Origin: Opitutia bacterium
GTDB lineage: Bacteria; Verrucomicrobiota; Verrucomicrobiia; Opitutales; T3Sed10-336
Direction: 5' to 3'
NCBI GenBank assembly: GCA_003566885.1
Contig: PXBO01000081.1
Location: forward strand, 1 to 57,596
Length of the DNA stretch: 57,596 bases
Shown here: positions 32,706 through 42,423 of the stretch, piece after piece
Layout of the letters: each line of letters begins with the position of its first letter
Position numbering within the stretch: the first letter of the stretch is position 1
Notes under the pieces: model-generated
Databases searched by the model: none
Seen by the model: the letters and a program-made list of their open reading frames with translations, nothing else
Told to the model about the DNA's origin: nothing
Program-made: the position numbers and the translations under genes

Positions 32706-35700
32706 TCATTCGGTTCTTTGAATTTGTACCCGCAGGAATGCGCGATCCGTATCGGACAGTTCAAGTTCAACCGTTACCCATTCCAGGTTTGAATCCGTCT
32801 CATGCGGACTCCGGGAAACTTCCTCAATCCCCGAGCCATCCCAGCCCTGCAGGTCAAACGAGCCTTGCGGGACGTAGGAGATGTCATGCGAATCCAATCG
32901 CTCGGGATACGTAAGGACGAGCTTTGTTCCTTCAACCGAAGCCTCCGGTAGATCTTTTCCGCTGACCGATGTCCACGGATCAAACCCGAACGCATATTTC
33001 AAGAGGTTCGCCACGCCATCGTTCGCGGGTGTTGCCAGCAGTCCCGATATTTCGGGATCCAACAGTTCCTCTTCGTCAAAGTGGCTCTCGGCCCAATCGC
33101 TATACGCCTGGCCGGTTTGGACCGTCCATCCAAGAGGTATGATCGCACTCAATGCCCCGCGCCCGGTCGGCACCGGATAGGCGAGGGTCATATCCTCAAT
33201 CAATTCCCAATCTTCGGCTGTGGAGCTGCGGGCGAAAAGTCGCCATTGCACCGGATCGCGACCTGCGGAATCCATCGCTGTACCGAGTTGATAGCTATCG
33301 ATTTCAACGACTTCGCCAAAATCGAAAACCAAGTGGCTGCCGTTCAAGTACGCTTTATTGAAATCGCGCCATTTTGTATTCGGATCGTCTCCAATCAGAT
33401 TCCCGGGACCTCCGTCAGCGGGATTGTCTCCTCCCGGATTGGTTACCCCCGTTACAGGGACCGGAGAGCCGTCGCGGTAGAACAGCAGGCGGGAAAGCTG
33501 AATGCTGTCCTCGCCTGGATCACGCAGGCCCCTTTCCCCGGGGATTTCGAACCGCAGGTAACGCAGCGTCTCGAACCCGTCAGCCAACACGGTGCGCACC
33601 CATAACCTGGGTGTTTCCGCAATGACTCCGTTCTGGTCGGTCGCAGAAAGACTGTAGTGCGTCACGGCGTTGGCGGCGGGAGTGACCTCCACGGTACCCT
33701 CGGCATTCACCTCTCCCACCCCGGGCGCGATGCTGGTGCTGGTTCCCAGGCTTTCCCAGGCAAGCGTCACCGGCTGACCGTTTCGGATAACGGCGGCCGT
33801 ATCAAACGTCCAAACCGTCGGTGTGAGATCCCATTCAGGATCGAGAATCGTGCCGTCGCGCTCGTTTCCGGAATGATCCCGGGCAACGGCCCCCTCTCCT
33901 TCATTCAAAGGCCACCAGCCCACCAGGCCTGCCTGTCCCGTTGGAGAAGAGTACATGTTCGACCGAATCTCCGAACCGGAACGGGCGACATTCCAAATTC
34001 GAACGTCGCGAACCGCGCCGTTGAATGGATGGTCCGCATTCCACCAATTGCCGATCACGAACGGTCCATTTTGGGTGTTCAGAGCGATATTTGCGATATC
34101 GACGAGATTACCGTTGCCATAAGCCCGAACCGTGGAGCCATCGTAGGTTATGGCGACGTGGGTCCAGTGATTCAACGAACCCGGAATCAGGAACCACATG
34201 TCCTGACCCCAGAACTGTCCCTGCCACTCGTTCAATCTACCGGACACCCGCAAGGAAAAGTCATGCCCGCCAGAACCCCGCTCGCCGAGCTGAAGGACTC
34301 CGCCGCCATCAAAGGCCGCGGCCCTGACCCAGGCTTCCATGGTCTTTGGATTGCTCCCACCGATACCCAGATCGGATGCGGTCAGTTCGTTTTCGACCCT
34401 GGAGTCGTTGCCATCGAAATCCAGAAAGGCCGTACGGTCATCCGGACCGCCAATCCTGAAACTCCTCGCCGCCGACGTCCATTCCGGTTCGGTGATTACG
34501 CCGTCGCGGCCATTCCCGGAATTATCGTAGGCGATTTCACCGACACCTTCGTTCAAAGGCCACCAGCCCAGCAAACCGGGTTCACCCGCCGGCGAGGAAT
34601 TCATCGTCGCCTGAATCTCGGATGCGGAACGCGCTCGATCCCAGACCCGCACGTCACGGATAGCTCCATGAAAAGGATAATCGTTATTCGAAGTCCCCCA
34701 GATCCCAATGCGCATGCCGCCTCCCGGCTGGGTGTTGAGCGCGACATCCCGCTCGGTCACCAACTCCCCGTTGGCATAAAATCTGAGGGTCGTCCCATCA
34801 TAGACAGTAGCGATGTGGGCCCATTGTTTGTAGGATCCAGGAACGTCAAACCAAGTGTCGGCTCCTCCCCAGAACTGGCCGTGCCATTCCTCCTGAACGC
34901 CGCCGCTGGTCCGCAGGCTGAAGTTCTGTCCATCAGCCGTATTTCCCAGCTCGAAGACGCCGCCGGCTTCCCCGAAACTGCGGGCAAATACCCACGCTTC
35001 GACGGTCTTGGGATGATTGCCTCCGATCCCGAATTCATCGACATCGGTCCCAATTTCGATGCCGACCTCCCTGAAACCGTTGAAAAGCAGAAACCGGCTC
35101 TCTCCGGAGGTCGTGTTGCCTCCGAAACTCAGGACATCCCACACATGATCGCCTTCCTGGGTCCCTCCAACGCCAAACAGGCTTCGCGACTCTAGAGGCT
35201 CCGTCAGTTCCCCGCTCAGTGAAGCCTGTCCGCCGTTGCCATCTGAAAGCATCGCTGTGAACTCAAAAATGCCATTGTCGTTCGAGGCGCCGGTAAACCC
35301 AAAGCTATAGGTCGCCCCCACGATCGCTTCCGCGGGAAATGGCTGATCGTAAAGGATCGTTCCGTCCATACCCTCCCTGAAGACGATCCTGCCACCCGTG
35401 CCTTCCTCAATTACGTATTGAAATGTATAATACGTCGATGGATCGTCGGCATTAAACACCGCGATGTCCTCTTCTCCGAAAAGCACGAGGCCCACCTTGC
35501 CTTGAGGGGTGTCGCCCCGATCGGTCAAAACAATACGGGTATTGATTTCAATCGTTTCGCTGGACGCGAACTCATTTACGAGAGTCAGCGCCATCGAGTT
35601 ACCGGCCGCCCGGTTGTCTCTCAGTCGAAGTGAGCTCTCCCGCAGTTCCCAATCATCCATCAGCATGAGCGAAAAATTGTCGGGCGCCACATAGGCCGGA

Positions 35701-37724
35701 CCGGCGCCGAATGAATATTCGAATATGGCCGGAGTTGTCGCGGGGAAGCTTTCGACAACATCGCCAAGGCTTATGGCCAGATTCCTGAAATCGATCTCCG
35801 GACCTCCCAATGGACTGGACTGCAGGCTGCCGCCGATTCCGAACAGGTTGCCGTTATGCGGGCGTTGTATCGTTGTGGAAATACTTTGGCTGTGACCGTT
35901 CTCCTCGGCCAAATCGGTCAACGTCAGAATCAGCTCAAGATCACCGCTCAAGCCGTAGACCCCCTCCCCTCGGATTGCGTAGGGCACAAGATCGGTTTCA
36001 GCACTGGTTATGGAAAAATCATCGATCATCCAGCCGTGTTCGTTGTTCAGAATAAATCCGTCGGTTGAAACGTGAAATTCTATGCGTATTCTCTGTCCCA
36101 ATGCTTCCTCGGGAAGCACAAAACCACGGGTGCGCCACCCATTGCTGTTGCCTGAATATCGGTCAAGCTCGACAATCGGATCGCCATCCTCGTCAACCAC
36201 GCGGACGAAGGCATTGTGATACGGTTGACCGGTGTTCGAATCGATATCATCGTCAATGTGCAGGGCTTCGCGAAAGTTCAGTTCCGCCGAAGCCGTTTCC
36301 GACAAGTCGATCACGGGGGATCGAAGCCAGTCTTCACTGTTGATGTCAATCGCCCCATCGAGATTCGTGGCGGCAACACGCTCCCCGGTGACAGGTTCCG
36401 GTCCGTAGCTTGGAGTACCGATTTCCCAAACCTGGTTTGCTCCTCCAATTTGCCAGCTCCCATCGGTGGCGGGATCCTCGAAGTCATCCTCCAGGATGAC
36501 CGGGTTTGGGAGCGGCTTCCTTCCGTCCCACCGGGCTGCCGCACGGAACGGCCCGTCAAACCCGTTGCCAATAGCGATTATCGCGGTGTCCTCCCCTGCC
36601 GGCTCAATCTGAGGAAAAGTCGTTTCCATGACTATTCTCGATACCGCCGGAAAAAAGGAGAAGGTGTAAAAGCCTTCCTCAAGCGCCGTATTGAAAGGGC
36701 TTTCCGCGGGGACATGAGGCCCCCCGAGCGCAACCAGTCCGATACGGGATTCACGCAGGTCCGGAAACAGGTTCAGAACAACCTCGGATTCAATAGTAAA
36801 ATCCTGACGCTCCGCCCGATTGCTTAGCGAGGCGGTGGCACTGCTGGAAACAAAGAGGTCGGACTCCGAAGTCATCCGGAGCGCGTCCTCCACCAGATTG
36901 AAGTGATCCGGACGGTTCCGGAGAAGTGACAGTTCGTTGACCTTGCCTTCGGTGGTACCGAAATCAAATACGATGTCCGCCTCGATCTCCGGATCATATT
37001 CAAACTGCTGCCCCTCCCATTGAGCGCCAAAAATGTTCCCGTCGCGACCATTGCCCGACCCGTCGCCGGCGACTCGTCCTTCTCCTTCATCGAGCGGCCA
37101 CCAGAGCACCAGACCGCTCTGGCCCGCGGGAGAGGTATTCATGGTCGCCTGGATTTCCGATTCGTTGCGGGCGACATTCCAAACCCGCACATCACGGATA
37201 GAGCCATGGAAATAGGGAAACGTGTACCACTTGCCAAGACGCACCCCGAATTGCCCCGGCTGGGTATCGAGTTGGACCTCCTCGGATTCCAACAACTCGC
37301 CGTTGGCAAAGATCCGGACCGTCGTTCCATCATAGGCCATGGCGATATGGATCCATTGCCGGTAAGAATCAGGGACCTCGAATACAATGTCGCCCCCTCC
37401 CCAAAACTGCGCCTGCCATTCCTGATTGCCGTCGGTCAGTCGCAACGTAAAATCATGGCCGTCCGTTCCCGTGGATCCCATCGAAATCACACCTGCCGAA
37501 TTGAACGTGCTAACGTAAACCCAGGCTTCGATTGTCTTGGGATTGCTCCCTTCGATCCCCAGGTCGGAAACCGTCAAACCGGCGTCAACGGAACCTTCGA
37601 TTCCATCGAAATGCAGAATGGGTTCGGGTTGCGCGGAAACCGATTCCGCGAAGAATATCGCTGTCCCAACTGCCACCAGCAGTGTGAGGGCTTTCGCGAA
37701 AGAGCTGTTGGATTTATTTATCAT
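32706..37724 (-). CDS. Giant secreted triple-LamG protein with MAM/CUB-like and discoidin-like domains
   Basis: A 1672-aa exported protein. A signal peptide (1-31, ending VSAQ) is followed by a first LamG/ConA-like domain (36-235) with KTIEAWVY, YDGTTVRIFANGEL, IRDVRVWNVARNESEIQATM and GLVLWWPLDEGEG. An immune-inhibitor/MAM-like beta domain with a WMIDDFSI ending lies at 411-573, a second LamG at 877-1075 and a third at 1098-1297. An F5/8 (discoidin)-like domain follows (1386-1515, LVFDFGEVVEIDSYQL). The C-terminal module includes NDGVANLLKYAFGFDP (about 1568-1583). No catalytic residues are obvious, so glycan binding is inferred. It starts 38 bp after a pseudopilin gene and is likely co-transcribed with it. 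Confidence 0.85.
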   Translation of the reverse strand: MINKSNSSFAKALTLLVAVGTAIFFAESVSAQPEPILHFDGIEGSVDAGLTVSDLGIEGSNPKTIEAWVYVSTFNSAGVISMGSTGTDGHDFTLRLTDGNQEWQAQFWGGGDIVFEVPDSYRQWIHIAMAYDGTTVRIFANGELLESEEVQLDTQPGQFGVRLGKWYTFPYFHGSIRDVRVWNVARNESEIQATMNTSPAGQSGLVLWWPLDEGEGRVAGDGSGNGRDGNIFGAQWEGQQFEYDPEIEADIVFDFGTTEGKVNELSLLRNRPDHFNLVEDALRMTSESDLFVSSSATASLSNRAERQDFTIESEVVLNLFPDLRESRIGLVALGGPHVPAESPFNTALEEGFYTFSFFPAVSRIVMETTFPQIEPAGEDTAIIAIGNGFDGPFRAAARWDGRKPLPNPVILEDDFEDPATDGSWQIGGANQVWEIGTPSYGPEPVTGERVAATNLDGAIDINSEDWLRSPVIDLSETASAELNFREALHIDDDIDSNTGQPYHNAFVRVVDEDGDPIVELDRYSGNSNGWRTRGFVLPEEALGQRIRIEFHVSTDGFILNNEHGWMIDDFSITSAETDLVPYAIRGEGVYGLSGDLELILTLTDLAEENGHSQSISTTIQRPHNGNLFGIGGSLQSSPLGGPEIDFRNLAISLGDVVESFPATTPAIFEYSFGAGPAYVAPDNFSLMLMDDWELRESSLRLRDNRAAGNSMALTLVNEFASSETIEINTRIVLTDRGDTPQGKVGLVLFGEEDIAVFNADDPSTYYTFQYVIEEGTGGRIVFREGMDGTILYDQPFPAEAIVGATYSFGFTGASNDNGIFEFTAMLSDGNGGQASLSGELTEPLESRSLFGVGGTQEGDHVWDVLSFGGNTTSGESRFLLFNGFREVGIEIGTDVDEFGIGGNHPKTVEAWVFARSFGEAGGVFELGNTADGQNFSLRTSGGVQEEWHGQFWGGADTWFDVPGSYKQWAHIATVYDGTTLRFYANGELVTERDVALNTQPGGGMRIGIWGTSNNDYPFHGAIRDVRVWDRARSASEIQATMNSSPAGEPGLLGWWPLNEGVGEIAYDNSGNGRDGVITEPEWTSAARSFRIGGPDDRTAFLDFDGNDSRVENELTASDLGIGGSNPKTMEAWVRAAAFDGGGVLQLGERGSGGHDFSLRVSGRLNEWQGQFWGQDMWFLIPGSLNHWTHVAITYDGSTVRAYGNGNLVDIANIALNTQNGPFVIGNWWNADHPFNGAVRDVRIWNVARSGSEIRSNMYSSPTGQAGLVGWWPLNEGEGAVARDHSGNERDGTILDPEWDLTPTVWTFDTAAVIRNGQPVTLAWESLGTSTSIAPGVGEVNAEGTVEVTPAANAVTHYSLSATDQNGVIAETPRLWVRTVLADGFETLRYLRFEIPGERGLRDPGEDSIQLSRLLFYRDGSPVPVTGVTNPGGDNPADGGPGNLIGDDPNTKWRDFNKAYLNGSHLVFDFGEVVEIDSYQLGTAMDSAGRDPVQWRLFARSSTAEDWELIEDMTLAYPVPTGRGALSAIIPLGWTVQTGQAYSDWAESHFDEEELLDPEISGLLATPANDGVANLLKYAFGFDPWTSVSGKDLPEASVEGTKLVLTYPERLDSHDISYVPQGSFDLQGWDGSGIEEVSRSPHETDSNLEWVTVELELSDTDRAFLRVQIQRTE

Positions 37725-37762
37725 TTAATTTTTGAGTTCGGGTTGGGAAAATATTGAAGGAT

Positions 37763-38530
37763 TCAACGAGGTCCGCTGTAGGGACGGAGTGGCGGAGGCA
37801 AGGGATTCCAATGCCCCTCGTAAGCGGCGAATTCGGGATGGACCAATTGCACATGGCCGTCCACGAAGGTCACGTGACCTCTTCCACTATGGCGTTCCGT
37901 AAGCTCGTCCTCGGCCGCTCCCAACCAGGCTGAGCTGTCATTCGGCGAATCCTCCTCGACGAGCAGAATGATCGTCGAGGGAGAGTTGATTCGCGATAGC
38001 CGGCCTCCCACACGCATTTCCGAACCAATGACCGGCGCCTGCGGATCGAGCGCGGCGTTCATCGAAAAGGAGTAGGCATATTCCGGTTCCGCATCACGCA
38101 GGCGCTCGTCCGAGGGACAGCGATAAATTTCGGGAGAAAACCCTCCGCCGAGGTAGGGGATTATGGGGCTGTCCCTCAATAAGGAGTCCCGGGAATCGTT
38201 GCGCCAATAGATCCAGTCTGTCTCCTGTTGTCCCTGGGCGGTGGAGCCTGACGTTGGAAGCACGCCATTATTATCGTCGGCAAACATCAACATAGCCATT
38301 GAAACCTGGCGAATGTTCGACGCGCACTTCACCTGCCGTGCGCTTTCCCTCACCTTGGCGACCACGGGTATCAAAATCGCCGCCAGAATCCCGATGATGG
38401 CAATCACGGTCAGCAATTCAATGAGGGTGAATCCGCGGCGACCTCCCTGCTTCCGGAGGTCCAAACGATACCCTCGTGAGGACAAACCTGATACAATCTC
38501 TCGCGGGTTGGGAATAGGTTTCGAACACAT
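37763..38530 (-). CDS. Pseudopilin-like protein with H-X9-DG motif
   Basis: A 255-aa protein with a class III-type prepilin signal: 30 basic/polar residues, then [25 protein letters not shown], where Gly33/Phe34 is the predicted cleavage and methylation site and Glu38 is the conserved E+5. The C-terminus has HSGRGHVTFVDGHVQ, the H-X9-DG motif common in Planctomycetes/Verrucomicrobiota pseudopilins. A TATAAT on the minus strand (38582-38587) about 50 bp upstream is a candidate -10 element with no good -35. I chose Met 38530; 38566 is also open. The LamG giant begins 38 bp downstream. It is probably processed by a PilD-like peptidase not in this window. Confidence 0.85.
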   Translation of the reverse strand: MCSKPIPNPREIVSGLSSRGYRLDLRKQGGRRGFTLIELLTVIAIIGILAAILIPVVAKVRESARQVKCASNIRQVSMAMLMFADDNNGVLPTSGSTAQGQQETDWIYWRNDSRDSLLRDSPIIPYLGGGFSPEIYRCPSDERLRDAEPEYAYSFSMNAALDPQAPVIGSEMRVGGRLSRINSPSTIILLVEEDSPNDSSAWLGAAEDELTERHSGRGHVTFVDGHVQLVHPEFAAYEGHWNPLPPPLRPYSGPR

Positions 38531-38851
38531 TAAGGCAAACGATAGGACGCAACACGTTAAACTCAAAATGAAACCTATGGAATTATATATATATTAAAAC
38601 ACGCATGACCGCGGATTAGCATCAATAATCAAACGATTCGTGGCTCTATCCGTCCCGAAGGCAGAGAAACGCACTGAAAGAATGAGGGTGCTCGAACTTC
38701 GATTCTCCAGGTCCAAGCCGAAGGCGTTCGGTTAAGGATCTTTCTATTCAATATCGGAATCGATATCGGGATCGAAAAGGCGTCCGCAGGCGGAGACGCC
38801 ACAGGAAAATTCAGGTCGCTTTAACGCTGAATGGCTTAATAAGGGCCTGAG
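38531..38851. other. Intergenic region with repeats and a terminator
   Basis: 321 bp. It has an AT-rich run near 38580-38597 (probable promoter of the pseudopilin gene), short atcg-type direct repeats (aatatcgg, aatcgatatcggg, 38752-38775), and the terminator at 38779-38800. No gene is visible. Confidence 0.4.
38779..38800 (-). terminator. Probable terminator after the phosphoesterase gene
   Basis: A GC-rich hairpin with a 6-bp outer stem (ggcgtc / gacgcc) and possible further inner pairing. On the minus strand it is followed by TTTTCG. It lies about 50 bp downstream of the metallophosphoesterase stop. Confidence 0.55.
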
Positions 38852-40720
38852 TCACGGGTAGAGGATTTCCCATTCGCCCCGGGTGTGACTCCAGCGGGTG
38901 CGGTTGATGGGAGTGGGCTCGGCGCCGGAGAGAAAGTGCTCGAGTTGACTGGGGTGGAAGGATTCGAAGGTGAGAGAATCGGTCGTCAGGTGGACGGTCG
39001 TGATATGATACGAGGCGTCGCCACTGAAGGTTTCTCCCCCTTTATCCGGGTCGACGAACCAGGTGCCGGCGTTGCCTCCCCCGCGGTCGCCAGGTTGCCG
39101 GCGTGAGGCGGCCCATCCGCCGTGGCCCTGAACGATGAACCCGCCGGGATCGTGCATGACGTAATTGCCCTGGTATTCCCAGGCGACGATTTCGCCGGTC
39201 TCGCGATTCCGCGAGACATTGATGGTGTAATAGCGATCAAGGTAATCCTGAGGGGTGTCGGGAGGCAACGGCCAGGACCGCGGGGCGTAGGTTACAGTGT
39301 CCTGGTAGGTGCCTTCCGGAGGCGCCTGCGCGATGCCCAGGGGAATAGTCCTGGTGTAGAGGTGGTCGTGCGCCTCCTTGATGAATTTCACATTGTTGCG
39401 GTGCAGGAGGGGAAGCCAGTAGTGGAGCAGATCCCGGTTCTTCAGGGTCATGTTCTTCCGGGCCGTCCCAAAAAGACCGCGGTGATAAACAGGAATGATG
39501 TTACGGTACCTTTCACCCGCCGACGCTCTGCCTTCGGGCTCCAGGAGGTTCCGCAACCAAAGGTCCTGACGAACGTCGGCATGGTGTTCCTCGTACCAAG
39601 GCCAGCGGTCGGTAATCGGATTTCCCTCCCAGTCGCGCAGGCCGCGATCAGGCTCTCCCGCCCAGTTCTGGCAGCAGTTGTCGAGAGCAATCAGGAGGAG
39701 GTAATCCCCGAAACTCAATTTGCCGAAACCGCCGTGGCCAAAACCGTCGATTACGTTGGTAATATTGGGATGATCGCCGTGCAGTTCGCAACGGAAACCT
39801 TCGCTCTGGTAGGGCCAATGGAACAGGAGTTCGGTCCAATTGGCCGCGGTGAAACGGGGATATCCCGGCTCGGAGCGGACCGTCATGACACCGGACGGCC
39901 AGCGGAGGTGATGCTCTTCGCCGATTTCATGATTTCCAACCACGGCAAGGTGGGGGATCGTGAGATTGGTATAGAGTCGGCCATCAATCTCCTTGTCGTA
40001 AAAAAAATACCCGTTCTCGACGCCGAACAGGGTGTCGAGATAAAGCGCCCACCGTTCGGCGTTTCCGGCGGAGGGATTCCCTTCGTCATTGACGAAGTCC
40101 CCGGCGACCACGAACAGGTCGGGCTTCTGCGCGGCCGCCATGCGGGCATTGTCGTGGGCGTGTTGGGTCCAATCCGGACTTTGGTGGTCGCCGGTGAAGA
40201 TAATTTTCACCGGACGATCCTCCAGGCTGCCGGGCATGGTCCGAAAACGATAGGTGCGTCCGTCCTCGCTCACCTGGAATTCGTAGACGGTGTCGGGTTC
40301 GAGTCCACGCAGGACGACGCGGTTCACGCGTTCCTCCCGGTGCCAGAACTCCCTTGAAATCCCCCCTACCACAGTCCAGTCGTCGGGTGGATCTTCGTCA
40401 GCTCCGTTCACCGGAAGTCCCGTGCGGTATCGCAATCGCGCGTCCCTCTCCGGCACTTCTTCCGGCAATCGATGCCAATTCACCACCACCGCAGTGGTCG
40501 CGTCGAAATCCTCGTCCGGATAACCAAAACGCTCGCCCGTCCCGGGATCGTCCATGCCGCGATGCCCGCCGTCGGCAAATTCCGTATAAACGCGGATCGC
40601 TTCATTCAGCCCGAGTTCCCGCTCGGCCACCGGCCGGGCGTAGGCCGGGTCGGCTCCAAAAAGTGAGACGGTGCCGGAAATCACGAGAAAAAGGAGACTT
40701 ATCGGTATAAGCAGGTTCAT
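38852..40720 (-). CDS. Secreted metallophosphoesterase, purple acid phosphatase-like
   Basis: A 622-aa exported protein. After a signal peptide (1-22, ending LFGA) comes an N-terminal fibronectin III-like domain (about 70-165, RVNRVVLRGLEPDTVYEFQV), then a calcineurin-like catalytic domain. Metal-binding motifs are VKIIFTGDHQS (171-181), VVAGDFVND (204-212), VVGNHEIG (260-267) and KEAHDHLYTR (448-457). This is the order of purple acid phosphatases and related phosphodiesterases: an Fn3-like domain followed by GDxH, GDxxND, GNHE and (G)HxH. The last motif has AHDH rather than GHxH. It is likely extracellular and may release phosphate from organic esters. It is a single gene, divergent from the VTT gene. 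Confidence 0.87.
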   Translation of the reverse strand: MNLLIPISLLFLVISGTVSLFGADPAYARPVAERELGLNEAIRVYTEFADGGHRGMDDPGTGERFGYPDEDFDATTAVVVNWHRLPEEVPERDARLRYRTGLPVNGADEDPPDDWTVVGGISREFWHREERVNRVVLRGLEPDTVYEFQVSEDGRTYRFRTMPGSLEDRPVKIIFTGDHQSPDWTQHAHDNARMAAAQKPDLFVVAGDFVNDEGNPSAGNAERWALYLDTLFGVENGYFFYDKEIDGRLYTNLTIPHLAVVGNHEIGEEHHLRWPSGVMTVRSEPGYPRFTAANWTELLFHWPYQSEGFRCELHGDHPNITNVIDGFGHGGFGKLSFGDYLLLIALDNCCQNWAGEPDRGLRDWEGNPITDRWPWYEEHHADVRQDLWLRNLLEPEGRASAGERYRNIIPVYHRGLFGTARKNMTLKNRDLLHYWLPLLHRNNVKFIKEAHDHLYTRTIPLGIAQAPPEGTYQDTVTYAPRSWPLPPDTPQDYLDRYYTINVSRNRETGEIVAWEYQGNYVMHDPGGFIVQGHGGWAASRRQPGDRGGGNAGTWFVDPDKGGETFSGDASYHITTVHLTTDSLTFESFHPSQLEHFLSGAEPTPINRTRWSHTRGEWEILYP

Positions 40721-40849
40721 GATGGCTCTGGGTTGTCCGTTGGGTTACCGGGAGCATCACAGATCAACCGCCCGGACCGCGACAAAATTCATAAAAGGCT
40801 GGACCCCGCAGACGAACCGCGAGTAGGTGATTCATTCTTTTATGCGGAA

Positions 40850-41518
40850 ATGACCCGATCAGACCAGACGAACCCCCGGCGGCACTGGAGAATCTGGATA
40901 CTCCCCGTCCTGATCGCAGCCGGTATCGGCATTGCGATTTGGCAACCGTTGGATTTTGAAACGCTGCTGGAACAGGGAAGGGAGGTGGGTAACTCACCCC
41001 TGTTTCTCTCGGCCGCGGTGGTCGTCATGATCCTGTTGTTCACCTTCGGACTCCCGGGAAGCCTCGGTCTGTGGCTGATCGCGCCCTTCAATCCCCCGCT
41101 GATCGCCACCGCGCTGCTGGTCCTCGCCAGTGTCGGCGGCGCGCTCGGAGGCTATTATTTCGCCGCCTTCCTGCAACGGGACTGGCACCCGACGGGTCTG
41201 GCCGCGCGCATCTTCGAAGTGTTGAAAGAACAGGGGAATTTCGTCACCCAAACCGGGCTGCGCCTTTTTCCCGGGTTTCCCCACTCGGTCCTGAATTTTT
41301 CCGGAGGAGTGCTTCGCTTGCCGGTGCCGACCTTTATCGCAGCGGCGGTTATCGGCCTCACCGTCAAATGGGCGGTCTATGCGCGGGCGGTCTATGGAAT
41401 CACCGATGCCGTGGCGGACGAGTCGCCAATCGATCCCGCCGCCCTCTGGCCTCTGGCCCTTCTCGCCGCCCTGCTCCTGGCCGGAGCTTTCCTGAAGAAG
41501 CGGCTGCTGCGCGGGTGA
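40850..41518 (+). CDS. TVP38/TMEM64 (VTT-domain) membrane protein
   Basis: A 222-aa protein with about five hydrophobic segments. The SNARE-associated/VTT pattern is visible: LFTFGLPGSLGLWLIAPFNPPLIATALLVLASVGGALGGYYFAA, and later GLRLFPGFPHSVLNFSGGVLRLPVPTF, matching the family block RLxPxxPxxxxNxxxG. The C-terminus is cationic. I chose Met 40850 because upstream residues of the longer frame are charged and not membrane-like. VTT proteins are linked to lipid scrambling or undecaprenyl-phosphate transport in other bacteria; which applies here is unknown. It is convergent with the PEP-CTERM gene. Confidence 0.8.
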   Translation: MTRSDQTNPRRHWRIWILPVLIAAGIGIAIWQPLDFETLLEQGREVGNSPLFLSAAVVVMILLFTFGLPGSLGLWLIAPFNPPLIATALLVLASVGGALGGYYFAAFLQRDWHPTGLAARIFEVLKEQGNFVTQTGLRLFPGFPHSVLNFSGGVLRLPVPTFIAAAVIGLTVKWAVYARAVYGITDAVADESPIDPAALWPLALLAALLLAGAFLKKRLLRG

Positions 41519-41546
41519 TGTCACATAAACGCCCGGTGCCGGTTGA

Positions 41547-42251
41547 TCATGCTATACGCCGGCGCCGGAACAGAAAAGCAGCGAGCAAGAACAACCCGCC
41601 GACGATTGCAGCGTAGGTCGAGGGCTCGGGAATGACGGTGACCAAAGCACTGCCGAAGTCGTTGTCCGGATTCGCATTCAGGCCGCTTACCATAAAACCA
41701 TATTGCAGAACTTTGCCTTGATGGTCCGCCAGGTCCGCCGTCAGTGAAAAAGCGCCTCCCAATGCCAGGTCGTACGTTTCGAAAACATCGAGGCTCCATC
41801 CGGCGTCAGGGTTGAGAACCTTGATGAACGCCAAGGCTTCGTAAGCTGAATCGAAGGAGTATTCATCCACCGCGCCTTCGAAGCTGGCCGACAGCAGAGA
41901 AATATCCGAAAACTCCACGTAGGTATTGGCTTCCATGAACTTGTTTCCGCCGCCGGCTCCATCCGTCCAATAGGCGATCTCACCGGGATCCCCCGAGTTG
42001 ATGGCGTTGAGGTAAGTGTTGAAATTCGGCTCCAGGCGCAGTTGATCGCCAATGTAGGTCCCGACATTGGAAACGACAACGGTGGTTTGCATATCGGATA
42101 CGCCCCAGGGCGAGCCGAATTGATACCCGCCGGGTGAGCCGTTGGCGTTGTCGAACACGTTCATGAAGCCAAACCAACCTTCAGCGTTGGCGGACGCGGG
42201 AATGAGCGCCGCAAGGGGAATAAGAACCGCTAGCAGTGTTTTCTTAAACAT
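41547..42251 (-). CDS. PEP-CTERM sorting-signal protein
   Basis: A 234-aa exported protein with a signal peptide (1-23, ending ASANA) and a textbook PEP-CTERM tail: VIPEPS, a hydrophobic helix (TYAAIVGGLFLLAAFLF) and a terminal RRRR-type cluster. This is the signal recognised by an exosortase (EpsH-like), usually in bacteria making exopolysaccharide. The 190-residue mature part is beta-rich (VSDMQTTVVVSNVGTYIG, FSLTADLADHQGKVLQYGFMVSGL) with no known domain. It is transcribed away from the pseudopilin gene across 172 bp, so the two may share regulatory DNA. No exosortase gene is in the window. Confidence 0.9.
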   Translation of the reverse strand: MFKKTLLAVLIPLAALIPASANAEGWFGFMNVFDNANGSPGGYQFGSPWGVSDMQTTVVVSNVGTYIGDQLRLEPNFNTYLNAINSGDPGEIAYWTDGAGGGNKFMEANTYVEFSDISLLSASFEGAVDEYSFDSAYEALAFIKVLNPDAGWSLDVFETYDLALGGAFSLTADLADHQGKVLQYGFMVSGLNANPDNDFGSALVTVIPEPSTYAAIVGGLFLLAAFLFRRRRIA

Positions 42252-42423
42252 GGTTGTCAGGTGTTTAGGTGTTTTCTGATGGGAAACCGCACTTTTTTCT
42301 TTGAAAAAACCGCGTTTTCATGTTCCCTTTCATTTGTTGCATAAAATTGCATTGGTCAAGAAAAATACTGCAATTTCTCCGCAAATCACTGTCAACACCA
42401 ACAAGCTGCTCCCGGATACCACC

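Noticed and set aside
33657-35195. 512-codon open frame on the plus strand
   Set aside because: Antisense to the LamG gene; its internal similarity only mirrors the LamG repeats.
32706-37724. Repeated DNA suggesting a CRISPR-like array
   Set aside because: The repeats are in frame, hundreds of bases apart and encode LamG domains; no short regular repeat-spacer pattern is present anywhere in the window.
42345-42375. ttgcat-aaaa-ttgcat repeat as a LacI operator
   Set aside because: It is a direct rather than inverted repeat and lacks the central CG common in LacI-family operators; kept only as a note on the pseudopilin entry.
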